Assembly (NCBI GenBank): GCA_947624255.1
Contig: CANQJO010000005.1
Coordinates: forward strand, 62,001-126,000
Direction of reading: 5' to 3'
DNA from: an uncultured Ruminococcus sp.
Lineage (GTDB): Bacteria; Bacillota; Clostridia; Oscillospirales; Ruminococcaceae
Length of the DNA: 64,000 bases
Below the pieces are notes generated by a model. The model was not told where the DNA came from and made no database searches. It saw only the letters and a list, made by a program, of their open reading frames with translations. This document shows, one piece after another, positions 55,030 through 63,346 of the stretch (its first letter is position 1; every line of letters starts with the position of its first letter). The translations under genes and the position numbers were made by a program.

Positions 55030-55446
55030 ATGGAAAGAAGAACTCCCGAACAAATAAAAAAGAATATGAAAGCTGTCAAAAACAAAGGCTCAAAAATAGA
55101 AGTAATGTTGATGAAGGAACTTTGGTCGAGAGGATTGCGCTACCGAAAGAATGTGACATCTATCTGTGGAAAGCCGGATATTGTGTTCAAGGGAAAAAAG
55201 GTAGCGGTGTTCTGTGACAGTGAATTTTGGCACGGATATAACTGGGAAGAACGAAAGCATGATTTCAAATCTAATCAAGAGTTTTGGATACAGAAAATAG
55301 AGCGTAACATTGAGCGTGACAAAGAAGTCAATGCCGAGTTGAGAGCTGAGGGTTGGATAGTCTTACGCTTTTGGGGCAACGACATAAAAAAGCATCTTGC
55401 AGAATGTGCGGATAAGATCGAACAAGCGGTAAAGGGAAATGAGTAG
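55030..55446 (+). CDS. Very-short-patch-repair endonuclease (Vsr)
   Basis: A 138-residue Vsr nuclease that nicks next to T:G mismatches made by deamination of 5-methylcytosine. Visible: RRTPEQIKKNMKAVKNKGSK (about 3-22), the catalytic Asp in GKPDIVF (D50), and the FWHG motif with H68. Its stop overlaps the ATG of the decayed methyltransferase. Vsr genes commonly travel with cytosine-C5 methyltransferases. The ATG at 55030 follows AGGTG; upstream in-frame TTG is less likely. Confidence 0.93.
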   Translation: MERRTPEQIKKNMKAVKNKGSKIEVMLMKELWSRGLRYRKNVTSICGKPDIVFKGKKVAVFCDSEFWHGYNWEERKHDFKSNQEFWIQKIERNIERDKEVNAELRAEGWIVLRFWGNDIKKHLAECADKIEQAVKGNE

Positions 55447-55715
55447 ACCTGCGGTTATAAGCCTGTTTTCGGGTATAGGCGGAATTTCCGTGCCGGAGCT
55501 TTTCAGTAATGGGTCATCAATGTGGTTTCAAAGATCCGAGGGGTAATTTGTTTTTTCAGATAGCGAGGGTAACTGACGTTATTAAACCGAAAGTATTATT
55601 GATCGAAAACGTTAAAAATTTGATTTACCACGATAACTGCAAGACTTTTATAGCAGCTTTCAGAGATCATGAGCGGAGTGGCAATGCGGAAATACGGTAT
55701 GCGTTTCTGTTGTAA
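55439..55715 (+). pseudogene. Decayed DNA cytosine-C5 methyltransferase
   Basis: The first frame starts at ATG 55439 and reads ISLFSGIGGISVPELFSNG, the SAM-binding motif I of a C5 methyltransferase, then ends in a stop at about 55546. From about 55509 another frame continues the family with DPRGNLFFQIARV and LLIENVKNL (motif IV region). The part between, including the PCQ loop, and everything after the ENV region is lost. It carries both a frameshift and deletions, and its start overlaps vsr. Confidence 0.85.
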
Positions 55716-55765
55716 AACGCATTGCCGATAATATAATTAAAGTTTTATATGAGGAGTAAATTATA

Positions 55766-56899
55766 ATGAGCGGAAAGTACAAAATGATAGATCTGTGTGC
55801 AGGTATTGGAGGAATAAGGCGAGGTTATGAGCTTACAGGCGGATTTGTGAATGTGCTTTCTGCCGAAATTGATAAAAATGCCTGCCTTACATACAAGCAC
55901 CTTTACGGCGAAGACCCTATGAACGACATCACTGCGGACGAGTTTAAGGATTTGGTGGCTAAGACCGAATATGATGTTTTGCTTGCCGGTTTTCCGTGCC
56001 AGCCCTTCAGCAGAGCCGGTAAAGAGGAAGGCTTTAAGGACAAAACGAGAGGAACACTATTTTTTGATATTGCCGAAATAATAAGCCGAACGATCCCAAA
56101 AGCGTTTATGCTTGAAAATGTAGATAATCTCATCACTCATCAAAAAGGAAAAACCTTTGCAACGATAATAGATGTGCTGGTGAATGATCTGGATTATAAA
56201 GTGATCGGGGTCACTAAAGACGATAGAGGAAAACTTATATACGATCCAAAGAGCTTTGTTCGCAATTCACGTAATTTCGGCGTTCCGCAAAACAGACCGA
56301 GAGTTTATATTATGGGATTCAGCAGAAAGCACTTTGGCAATGCTGTTGATGATCTTCCAAACACCTTGCCCACCGAACGTAAAGAAAAAATATATAAGGA
56401 TCTCAACGATCTACTTGAAATGAATGCCGATGACAAGTATTTTCTTTCTGCCGGCTATGTTGCAACGCTTGAAAAGCACAAAGCAAGGCATGAAAGCAAG
56501 GGAAACGGCTTCGGCTACAAGATCGTTAATCTTCCCGAAACAGAATCTCCCGTATCTAATGCACTGCTGGCAACCGGCGGTTCGGGAAAAGAACGCAATC
56601 TCGTAATTGATCCAAAGGAAGGTGTTGCAGGAAAGATATATCCCTCAAAACACACACCTCTCAACGATAAGGGCATCCGTGTTATGACCCCGAGAGAATG
56701 GGGAAAACTGCAAGGATTTATAAATTATGCGTTTGTAGATAAAAAGACCGGTGAGGATAATTTCAGCTTTCCCGAAAAAATGGCAGACGGTCCGAAATAT
56801 AAGCAATTCGGCAATGCCGTAACCATTCCGGCTGTTGAGGAAATGGCTGAGTTTATGAAAATGTGTTTTTTAAAATTGGATAAAAAAAATAATGGCTAG
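55766..56899 (+). CDS. DNA (cytosine-5) methyltransferase, partner of HpaII-type endonuclease
   Basis: A complete 377-residue C5 methyltransferase. Motif I is MIDLCAGIGGIRRGYE, the catalytic loop is GFPCQPFS with C78, the ENV motif is AFMLENVDNL, QNRPRVYIMGF is motif VIII, and YKQFGNAVTIP is motif X. The target-recognition region lies about 195-290. Linkage to an HpaII-family nuclease suggests CCGG as the site methylated, with the inner C modified; this is inference from the neighbour. Preceded by GAGGAG. Confidence 0.94.
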   Translation: MSGKYKMIDLCAGIGGIRRGYELTGGFVNVLSAEIDKNACLTYKHLYGEDPMNDITADEFKDLVAKTEYDVLLAGFPCQPFSRAGKEEGFKDKTRGTLFFDIAEIISRTIPKAFMLENVDNLITHQKGKTFATIIDVLVNDLDYKVIGVTKDDRGKLIYDPKSFVRNSRNFGVPQNRPRVYIMGFSRKHFGNAVDDLPNTLPTERKEKIYKDLNDLLEMNADDKYFLSAGYVATLEKHKARHESKGNGFGYKIVNLPETESPVSNALLATGGSGKERNLVIDPKEGVAGKIYPSKHTPLNDKGIRVMTPREWGKLQGFINYAFVDKKTGEDNFSFPEKMADGPKYKQFGNAVTIPAVEEMAEFMKMCFLKLDKKNNG

Positions 56900-57077
56900 A
56901 TCATCTGATATTGTTTTATTTAAAGAGGAAAAACGTTCTCCTATTGGTATCAGCATAAAGACAAGTTTGCGTGAAAGATATAAGCAAGCTGATCTTAAAG
57001 CGGTTGCACTTAAATATGTTCATCGAAATGCAGAAAACTGCCTTATATCTTTGCAATCAAGTGAAGTTGAAGTGTAA
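56892..57077 (+). CDS. Short fragment ORF within the restriction-modification island
   Basis: A 61-codon ORF overlapping the methyltransferase end by eight bases (start MARSSDIVLFKEEKRSPIG, then RERYKQADLKAVALKYVHR). The composition looks like a real protein start, but the frame ends abruptly and coding-like sequence continues in another frame to about 57150. It has no strong ribosome site of its own. Probably a truncated or frameshifted island gene; function not recognised. Confidence 0.45.
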   Translation: MARSSDIVLFKEEKRSPIGISIKTSLRERYKQADLKAVALKYVHRNAENCLISLQSSEVEV

Positions 57078-57163
57078 AGCAGAAGCCGAAAGATGGTTCT
57101 TTATTGAGATTGAACAGAATAATAGCAGCTGATACCGGAACACTAATAAAATAGGAGAAAGAT

Positions 57164-58243
57164 ATGACAGGTAATATAGGCGAATGGAGCGAGCTCTATA
57201 CAATGTTCAAGCTGTTGGCAGACGGAAAGTTGTATGCTGCCGATGCCGACACAAATAAAATACCCGATATATATTATGACGTTCTGAAAATAATCAGAGG
57301 AACCGGAAACGATAAGTTGGAATACAGGCGCAACGGTGAAGTTAATGTCGTTAATGCAGCTACCGGTGATATCATGTGTTCCGTTCCAATAAGCAGCTTT
57401 GTTGAACAGACTGACAAGCTGCTAAAAAGCATCAAAAAGAAAAAAGATGAAAAGACAAAGGGAGCTTTTGAATTGCCGGAGTCATGGGAATTTGCTCAGT
57501 CATTAAAGTGTAAAACGCTGAAAGCTAAAGCACAGGATAAAGCCGATATTGTTCTTATGGTGCATGATATAATGTGCGGCAGAGATGATACATTCGGATT
57601 CAGTATAAAGTCGCAGCTCGGCAGTCCGTCAACATTGTTTAATGCGTCAAAAGCTACCAATTTTACATATAAGCTGAAAGGACACAAGCTGAATAATGAC
57701 GAAAAAGCAGCCTTTGAAGGCTTTAAGAAGTTTGCCGATAAGTTTGAATTTCTCGATTCACTCGGCACGGACATAGAGTTTGTTGCTGTCGATAACAAAA
57801 CACTTGAATTTAACTTGAAAATGGTAACATCGGAAATGCCGTTAATATTTGCAGCAATGGTTGAGAATTACTATAAAGGCAAGTCGGCTATGCTTTCGGA
57901 ATTGATAGATATTATAGCCGAAGACGGGGTTATCCGTACATTGGATAATAAGGTTTATTTACGACATAAGGTTAAAGAGCTGCTGACAAACATTGCATTG
58001 GGAATGGTTCCTGCCAAATTATGGACAGGCGATTATGAAGCAACAGGCGGATATATCATCGTTAAAGATGACGGTGATGTGGTTTGCTATCATATCTACA
58101 ACCGGAATGCTTTCAGGAACTATATGCTTGCAAATACAAGGTTCGATACGCCGAGTAAGAGTAAACACGGTTTTGGCACGATCTACGAAGAGGACGACAA
58201 GCAGTTTTTGAAGTTGAATGTACAGATCAGGTTTGTGAAGTGA
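57164..58243 (+). CDS. HpaII-family type II restriction endonuclease
   Basis: A 359-residue protein with the pattern of the HpaII restriction endonuclease family: N-terminal GNIGEWSELYTMFKLLADGKLY, a core FGFSIKSQLGSPSTLFNAS that likely holds the nuclease Asp/Lys residues, and the C-terminal YDGD-like VKDDGDVVCYHIYN region. Together with the upstream C5 methyltransferase and Vsr it makes a typical CCGG-type restriction-modification system. It has a good ribosome site (AGGAGAAAG, about 57150-57158) and low GC relative to the window's metabolic genes. Confidence 0.87.
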   Translation: MTGNIGEWSELYTMFKLLADGKLYAADADTNKIPDIYYDVLKIIRGTGNDKLEYRRNGEVNVVNAATGDIMCSVPISSFVEQTDKLLKSIKKKKDEKTKGAFELPESWEFAQSLKCKTLKAKAQDKADIVLMVHDIMCGRDDTFGFSIKSQLGSPSTLFNASKATNFTYKLKGHKLNNDEKAAFEGFKKFADKFEFLDSLGTDIEFVAVDNKTLEFNLKMVTSEMPLIFAAMVENYYKGKSAMLSELIDIIAEDGVIRTLDNKVYLRHKVKELLTNIALGMVPAKLWTGDYEATGGYIIVKDDGDVVCYHIYNRNAFRNYMLANTRFDTPSKSKHGFGTIYEEDDKQFLKLNVQIRFVK

Positions 58244-58258
58244 AAGAAAGTATTTATA

Positions 58259-58500
58259 ATGAGCAACTTATTTTATGACGGTTTTTTTAACTTGCAGTAT
58301 GTTAACTCTGATTACTATCATCAGAATCAGGAACAGATCGCTCAATATGAGCAGAAGCAAAGTGAAGAAATTCAGAACGTGGTGAAAGCAGTTCACGATC
58401 TTTGTAAGGCAGTAAAAAACTTGATCCACAGAATCAGCGGCAGGCATTCGGTGCGGTTCTTGCAGTAATGGCGTTAGAGTTTGAGTGTAAGAACAGATGA
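58259..58500 (+). pseudogene. Small island gene with a frameshift in an A-run
   Basis: The ATG at 58259 opens a hydrophilic small protein (MSNLFYDGFFNLQYVN…VVKAVHDLCKAVKN). At the run of six A near 58410 the frame goes to an early stop at 58468. Shifting by one base continues cleanly as DPQNQRQAFGAVLAVMALEFECKNR to a stop at 58498-58500. The second part reads as a natural protein end. This could be a real lesion, phase variation in the A-run, or a sequencing error. Function unknown. Confidence 0.6.
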
Positions 58501-58534
58501 TCACAAAATAGAAGTGTATCCGTATAATAAAAAT

Positions 58535-58764
58535 CCTCATTCCACAGTAATAGCAATTATTACGACAATAATTTGTAAATTCAATCAGTCCTATGATATA
58601 TACTTCATCGCCATAAATGCTCCGACGCTTTTCATCGGATGCTCTGTAAAGATATTCATCAAATGTATCGCTTTCCGGCAATACCTTAACTCATCATCAG
58701 AAAGATTACGATCACATTTCAGCTATTCAATAATATCCGCCTTTCTGATCGTTACGATCCACAT
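58535..58764 (-). pseudogene. 5' remnant of a hydE-like radical SAM gene
   Basis: On the minus strand an interrupted frame reads MWIVTIRKADIIE, a stop, LKCDRNLSDDELR, then after a one-base shift DTFDEYLYRASDEKRRSIYG, VYIIGLIEFTNYCRNNCYYCGMR, where homology ends near 58535. CRNNCYYC is the CxxxCxxC radical SAM motif; IEFTNYC and the lead-in fit HydE, the [FeFe]-hydrogenase maturase (BioB and PylB are related alternatives). A nonsense codon, a frameshift and loss of the rest make it dead. The loss point abuts the end of the restriction island. Confidence 0.75.
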
Positions 58765-58811
58765 ATGTTGATTTTATTGCTACACCAACTAAACCTTGCC
58801 GTCAATATTAG

Positions 58812-59987
58812 TCAAAAATCGAATTTCTCTGCGTTTTCCTCCTCACCATACGTCAGTATGCTTTCGCCGTCATCCTTGATAAATTTGTTTTTTGACCGCA
58901 TATTTTTGCAATGTTTAATTGGCGGAGCAATATATTTTTCTACATTATCTTTTATATTTTTTATCAAGGCAGTTTCACCGCACACTTTGCAGTTTTTATT
59001 TTTTTTAGGAAATTCAGCGATTCGTGTTTTCATGGATAAACCGTCTATAATAAATATTTTACCTGTAAGCAGTTCGCCAATTCCCAGAATATATTTTATT
59101 GCCTCAAGTGCCTGAATACTTCCGATTATTCCTGCCACAGCACCGATAATTCCGGCCTGACTGCAATTCGGAACATCTTCGGGAATATCCTCAAAAATGC
59201 ACCTGTAACAGGGAAAATTTCCCGGAACATATGTCATTATCTGCCCCTCAAAACGCAAAATTCCTGCATGACAAAACGGTTTTTTCAGCAGTACACAGAC
59301 ATCGTTGATGAGAAACTTGGTTTCAAAATTATCAACTGCATCTATAATAAAATCGTAATCTCTAATTATATTTTCCGCATTTTCGGGAGTAAGATCTTCC
59401 GGATATGCAGTAACTTTAATTTCCGGATTCAGCGCAAAAATATGCTTTTTTGCAGATATTGCCTTATTTTCAGAAATAGTATCGGTCGTATGAATAATTT
59501 GTCGCTGAAGATTGGAGATGCTCACAGTATCAGCGTCCATAATGCCTATATTTCCTATTCCTGCTCCGGCAAGATAAAGAGCCGCCGGAGAACCAAGTCC
59601 ACCTGCCCCGATAATTAAAACCCTTGCATTTTTCAGTTTTCGCTGACCGTCACTGCCTACCTGTGGTAAAATGATCTGCCTGTCATATCTGTTTATTTCT
59701 TGTTCGCTGAGTTTTTCAAAATTTTCTTTAAGCCATGCCGTATAACCGCCCGAAAGACTGTACGCATCATAGCCTTTTTCTCTTAAATTTTCCGCAAGCT
59801 TAATGCTTTCTCTGCCAATTGTACAGTAAATAATAATTGGCTTATCTTTTGGCAATTTATCGGATTTTTCGCTTAATAAAACGGCTTGAGGAATATGTCC
59901 GTTCTGATAAGCAATTTCGCTCCGCATATCTACAAATAAATAAGAATCATCAGGCATAGCTGAAATCTGATGTAACGTTAATTCCAT
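58812..59987 (-). CDS. Rhodanese-ThiF/MoeB/HesA fusion, sulfur-carrier adenylyltransferase-like
   Basis: The N-terminal ~90 residues are a rhodanese domain with an active-site loop YCTIGRES (C55). Residues ~105-345 form an E1-like ThiF/MoeB fold: NRYDRQIILPQVGSDGQ, the ATP loop VLIIGAGGLGSP and IDAVDNFETKFLIND. Zinc ligands are CYRC and, later, CKVC. The last ~45 residues are charged and unassigned. It could adenylate and sulfurate a ThiS/MoaD-like carrier. Here it ends the nitrogenase-like gene run, the slot held by hesA in many nif clusters. Rhodanese usually sits C-terminal in MoeBR fusions; the N-terminal order is unusual. Confidence 0.9.
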   Translation of the reverse strand: MELTLHQISAMPDDSYLFVDMRSEIAYQNGHIPQAVLLSEKSDKLPKDKPIIIYCTIGRESIKLAENLREKGYDAYSLSGGYTAWLKENFEKLSEQEINRYDRQIILPQVGSDGQRKLKNARVLIIGAGGLGSPAALYLAGAGIGNIGIMDADTVSISNLQRQIIHTTDTISENKAISAKKHIFALNPEIKVTAYPEDLTPENAENIIRDYDFIIDAVDNFETKFLINDVCVLLKKPFCHAGILRFEGQIMTYVPGNFPCYRCIFEDIPEDVPNCSQAGIIGAVAGIIGSIQALEAIKYILGIGELLTGKIFIIDGLSMKTRIAEFPKKNKNCKVCGETALIKNIKDNVEKYIAPPIKHCKNMRSKNKFIKDDGESILTYGEEENAEKFDF

Positions 59988-60159
59988 GTTCTATCTCCCT
60001 AATACTATAATTTGTTGTTTACTATTTGACGATATTCACATAGTGAACGTAGTGTGCGAATGTGCAAGGAATTACAGATAGATCTGTTAATAAAAAGCCG
60101 AACAAACGAAGATTTGTGAAATTCAAAAGCCTCCGGATGTCCGGTCAATTATTACTATT

Positions 60160-60564
60160 TTATTTTCTAAGCGATTCGTGATTGTCAATTCTGCTGTAAT
60201 ACGATGTGATTTTCTGCAGCGCTTCATCGACGGAGCAATTCACATCAAATACCGAAATTGCGAGCTTTTCAAGCTGTTTTCTTATGGGGAAACCGATTTT
60301 CGTACAGACAACACATCGGCAGTCAGAAATCAAATCAACTTTTTCGGAATGCTGTCCGCCGTTCCCACAGCCGCTCCCACAACCGGAACCGCACCCTTTT
60401 TCACAATTTTCGAGAGCAATTTTCTCTGATTCACGGAAAATTCTTTTTTCAGCAGAAATAATATTTTCGCCGTTAATTTCATAAATCGTGAACCATTCAG
60501 CAGAGCCGAAAGTGCGGTCAATATTCACGCCGTCCGAAGTCGCCGCAGCTATTTTATAAGGCAT
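60160..60564 (-). CDS. NifX/NifB-C-terminal-like (FeMo-cofactor carrier family) protein with Cys-rich insert
   Basis: A 134-residue protein of the dinitrogenase iron-molybdenum cofactor family: MPYKIAAATSDG at the N terminus, FTIYEI, and a C-terminal CRCVVCTKIG with GFPIRKQLEKLAISVFDV. Between them lies a CEKGCGSGCGSGCGNGG stretch (about residues 54-70), four cysteines separated by Gly/Ser, likely a metal-binding loop. Family members carry Fe-S or FeMo cofactor precursors. It follows the two nitrogenase-like subunits by nine bases. The ATG follows GAGGTGG. Confidence 0.85.
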   Translation of the reverse strand: MPYKIAAATSDGVNIDRTFGSAEWFTIYEINGENIISAEKRIFRESEKIALENCEKGCGSGCGSGCGNGGQHSEKVDLISDCRCVVCTKIGFPIRKQLEKLAISVFDVNCSVDEALQKITSYYSRIDNHESLRK

Positions 60565-60573
60565 ATTTCCACC

Positions 60574-61872
60574 TCAATTCCATCGCTGAACAGCAACGGA
60601 GTAAATATCCTCGATCAGGCGAATTCCACCCGTATAGCCGACATAGAAATCATCAAGAACAACTTTATCCTGCACAGGCCACGAAATAATCAGATAATGA
60701 CCAAATAATTTTTCGGTGATTTCTTTTTCGTAGTAACTGCCCAAAATCAGCGGATAACCGTGATAATCATGCGACTGAATTTCGTTATGAATTTTATAAC
60801 TGTCCGTTTCAAATTCGACTTCTGCCTTAATTCCATAATTCAAGTTTGCAAATTCTGCTTTTATCTGCTCCTGAAAATTTTTCGGAGTATCGTCTGTTAT
60901 AAACTGCTTTGCCGGAACAAGTCCCAGATCGTTTACAAGGAATTTCGTAATTCCCAGCGAATATTGCGCATCTGCAACAACAGAAAATTGCTTCGCCATA
61001 ACACGAGTTTCAAGGAACATATCCGCATAGCGTTCAATGAGATAATAATAATATTTTTCGTGTTCGGTAATTACCTTTTCCACGTTTTCAGACGGAATAC
61101 CCGCAAATTCTCCAACGGCACGCAAAAACTTGCTTGTTTCAAATGCACCTATAGGCAAAGTCGGGTAATGCAGATACGGGATGCCGAGTTTTTTCTCCAT
61201 TTTCTTCATATTTCCGACCGATACCCACGGCGAAACAAGGAGATTAAACTGCGCTTTCGGAATCCTGTCAATATTCTTGATTCCACGTTCATAGCCGAAA
61301 ATCGTGTTCGGCGTAAGTCCGATTTCAGCGATCAATTTTTCAAGTTCACGAATATTTCCAAGCCAGAAAAGATCCTGATACGGAACATCAGCCCAGATAT
61401 TCACAAGCCCTTGTTCTTTTTCGTCCGATTTTTCAAGATACTGCTCAATAATTGCATCAATGACCTGTTCATGACCTTTGTAATTATTGCCTTTAAATCC
61501 TGCTGTAGAGGCGTAAATTACAGGCTTTTCGGCATCTTCAAAACGGCTTACGACTTCACCCGTATCATCGCCGACAATTTCGGGAATACAGCCGCTCAGT
61601 ACCACAAACAAGTCCGCATCAATTACTTTCAGAGCGTTTTCAATTGTGGTTTCCAGCTTTTTCACACCACCGAAAACAACATCTTTTTCATTGATACTCG
61701 TGCAGGGAAAAATATTCGGCGAAAAATAACCGCTGCTGCCAATCGAGTCGGAGAGTTTCTGCGCACAGCCCGGACCTGAATGCAGTATAGGAATTGCCCT
61801 TGAAATTGCCTGAACCGTCTGCATTGCGCCGAGTGCACATTTGTATCTCTGTTTGTCAAGTAATTTCGCCAT
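60574..61872 (-). CDS. Nitrogenase component-1-like protein, NifK/NifN type subunit
   Basis: A 432-residue member of the oxidoreductase nitrogenase component 1 family. Three cysteines occupy the P-cluster-type places: C12 (KCALGAMQ), C36 (HSGPGCAQ) and C95 (LSGCIPEIVGDD). The N terminus is short, as in NifN or MarK-like proteins, without the long NifK extension. It overlaps the partner subunit stop by one base (TAATG), implying a 1:1 complex. Whether it belongs to an enzyme or to a NifEN-like scaffold cannot be decided from this gene alone. Confidence 0.85.
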   Translation of the reverse strand: MAKLLDKQRYKCALGAMQTVQAISRAIPILHSGPGCAQKLSDSIGSSGYFSPNIFPCTSINEKDVVFGGVKKLETTIENALKVIDADLFVVLSGCIPEIVGDDTGEVVSRFEDAEKPVIYASTAGFKGNNYKGHEQVIDAIIEQYLEKSDEKEQGLVNIWADVPYQDLFWLGNIRELEKLIAEIGLTPNTIFGYERGIKNIDRIPKAQFNLLVSPWVSVGNMKKMEKKLGIPYLHYPTLPIGAFETSKFLRAVGEFAGIPSENVEKVITEHEKYYYYLIERYADMFLETRVMAKQFSVVADAQYSLGITKFLVNDLGLVPAKQFITDDTPKNFQEQIKAEFANLNYGIKAEVEFETDSYKIHNEIQSHDYHGYPLILGSYYEKEITEKLFGHYLIISWPVQDKVVLDDFYVGYTGGIRLIEDIYSVAVQRWN

Positions 61873-63335
61873 TATTTTTTCGCCTCCTCAAGAAATTTGT
61901 CAACATTTTGCTGATACCACCAGTCGGTGTACGGCAGTTTCACACGCTTTGCAAGATTCTGCTCAAAACTCCTGTTGTGAATGCTGTCAAGAATTGATTT
62001 TGCAAATTCAAGCGTATGTTTATAGCCGAAAATCATATACTCATCAGCAACATAAACAGCAGGCGTGCCGTTTTTAATTGCCCAGACGGTCGAACCGGGG
62101 TGACGTGAAAGATACAAGTCGGGCTGATATTTATGCAGAATATTCATAACTTCATAATTTTGCTGATCGGCAACACTCGCCTCAAAATCAACATCATTTT
62201 CAAGCAGATATTTCATAGATGGCGGAACATCGCCGTTTTCATACTTCTTGTCATAATGCCAAGCCAACGCCCAGACTACCTCAATTCCAAGCTCATTCAG
62301 CACTCTTGAAACCTCAAAAGTATAGCCCGGTCCCATACCTAAAACGGCACGCAGACCTTTCAATTCTTTTTTGATCTCCTCAATTTGCGGAATATAAATT
62401 TCACGCTGTTCGGCAATATATTTTTCAACTTTTTCGCTCCTGTCGGTCACTTTGCCGATTTCACGCAGCCACGTTTCAAAGCCTGCAATTCCAAGCGGAT
62501 TTATAGTCCTGATGTACGGAACTCCGTATTTTTCTTCAAGTCCGTTGCCGAGATAATTTCCAAGAGTACCGCAGATACAAGTCGTTGCAAGCGATTCCGA
62601 AATATGACTTAATTCCTCGACCGTTGAATTACAGTAGAGGAAAATCGGCTCTAAATCGAAATTCTTGAAAATTTCAATAATTTCAGGTCTTGCGCTTTCG
62701 TAGAAATTCTTGAAATTTATCGTATTTCTTTTCTGCTTCGGCGGCTTGACAATACTGCTCAAAACAGCATGGTCTGAAATATCAAATCCTGTCGCCCATA
62801 TTCTTGACTTGAACCCCTCACAATGCACCGCAACGATCGGCACGTCAATTTCTTCTTTGACCTCATCAACAACGCTGTCAATATCCTCGCCGATAATTCC
62901 CGTTGCGCAGGAACTCGTCACAAAAATCGCTTTCGGAGAATAACGCCTGTTGACTTCAAGAATGATTTTTCGCAGCGACTCAGCAGAGCCGAAAATCGTG
63001 TCTTTTTCGTTCATGTCAGTGCCGACATAGACCATATTATTGGTAACTCCACGCTTTTTTGCCATGACTTTATCAAGGTAATACGCACCTGCGCTTGCCA
63101 CGGAGCAGCCTGCCGGACCGTGATGAATTATTGCAACATCACGAATTGCCGAAAGCTGACCCAATGCGCAGCTTGAAAGACAGGTACTTGACTGCGAAAA
63201 ACAGCGTGAACAGCCTTTCAGCGTGCCGCATTCACTTTGTTTCGCAAGGTCGCCGAGAGTGCCGATATAACCCGTAATTGACCCTATACGGTTCTCTCTT
63301 GTGGCAACGTTGGAATTATTAAGATTTATCGCCAT
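61872..63335 (-). CDS. Nitrogenase component-1-like protein, NifD/NifE type subunit
   Basis: A 487-residue nitrogenase component 1 family protein. P-cluster-type cysteines are C56 (SSCALGQ), C77 (HHGPAGCSV) and C143 (TSSCATGIIGED). Four extra cysteines lie upstream (C36, C42, C45 and C52). A Cys in TTCICGTLGNYLGNG falls near the FeMo-cofactor Cys of NifD. The region matching the NifD cofactor His (HSWDYSGP) reads VADEYMIFG, so that His is absent. This favours a nitrogenase-like reductase or scaffold over true NifD. It starts 11 bases after cysK, in the same operon. Confidence 0.88.
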   Translation of the reverse strand: MAINLNNSNVATRENRIGSITGYIGTLGDLAKQSECGTLKGCSRCFSQSSTCLSSCALGQLSAIRDVAIIHHGPAGCSVASAGAYYLDKVMAKKRGVTNNMVYVGTDMNEKDTIFGSAESLRKIILEVNRRYSPKAIFVTSSCATGIIGEDIDSVVDEVKEEIDVPIVAVHCEGFKSRIWATGFDISDHAVLSSIVKPPKQKRNTINFKNFYESARPEIIEIFKNFDLEPIFLYCNSTVEELSHISESLATTCICGTLGNYLGNGLEEKYGVPYIRTINPLGIAGFETWLREIGKVTDRSEKVEKYIAEQREIYIPQIEEIKKELKGLRAVLGMGPGYTFEVSRVLNELGIEVVWALAWHYDKKYENGDVPPSMKYLLENDVDFEASVADQQNYEVMNILHKYQPDLYLSRHPGSTVWAIKNGTPAVYVADEYMIFGYKHTLEFAKSILDSIHNRSFEQNLAKRVKLPYTDWWYQQNVDKFLEEAKK

Positions 63336-63346
63336 AAAATCGCCCT

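Noticed and set aside
58268-58681. Apparent 137-residue minus-strand protein
   Set aside because: A chance join: the first third is the hydE-like stub and the rest is antisense to the small frameshifted island gene.
60760-61779. 339-codon plus-strand ORF
   Set aside because: Antisense shadow of the NifK/N-like gene, whose conserved cysteines and motifs fix the true frame.
61872-63335. Assignment as true NifD (molybdenum nitrogenase)
   Set aside because: The cofactor His region of NifD is not present and no nifH is in the window; nitrogenase-like family is the safer call.
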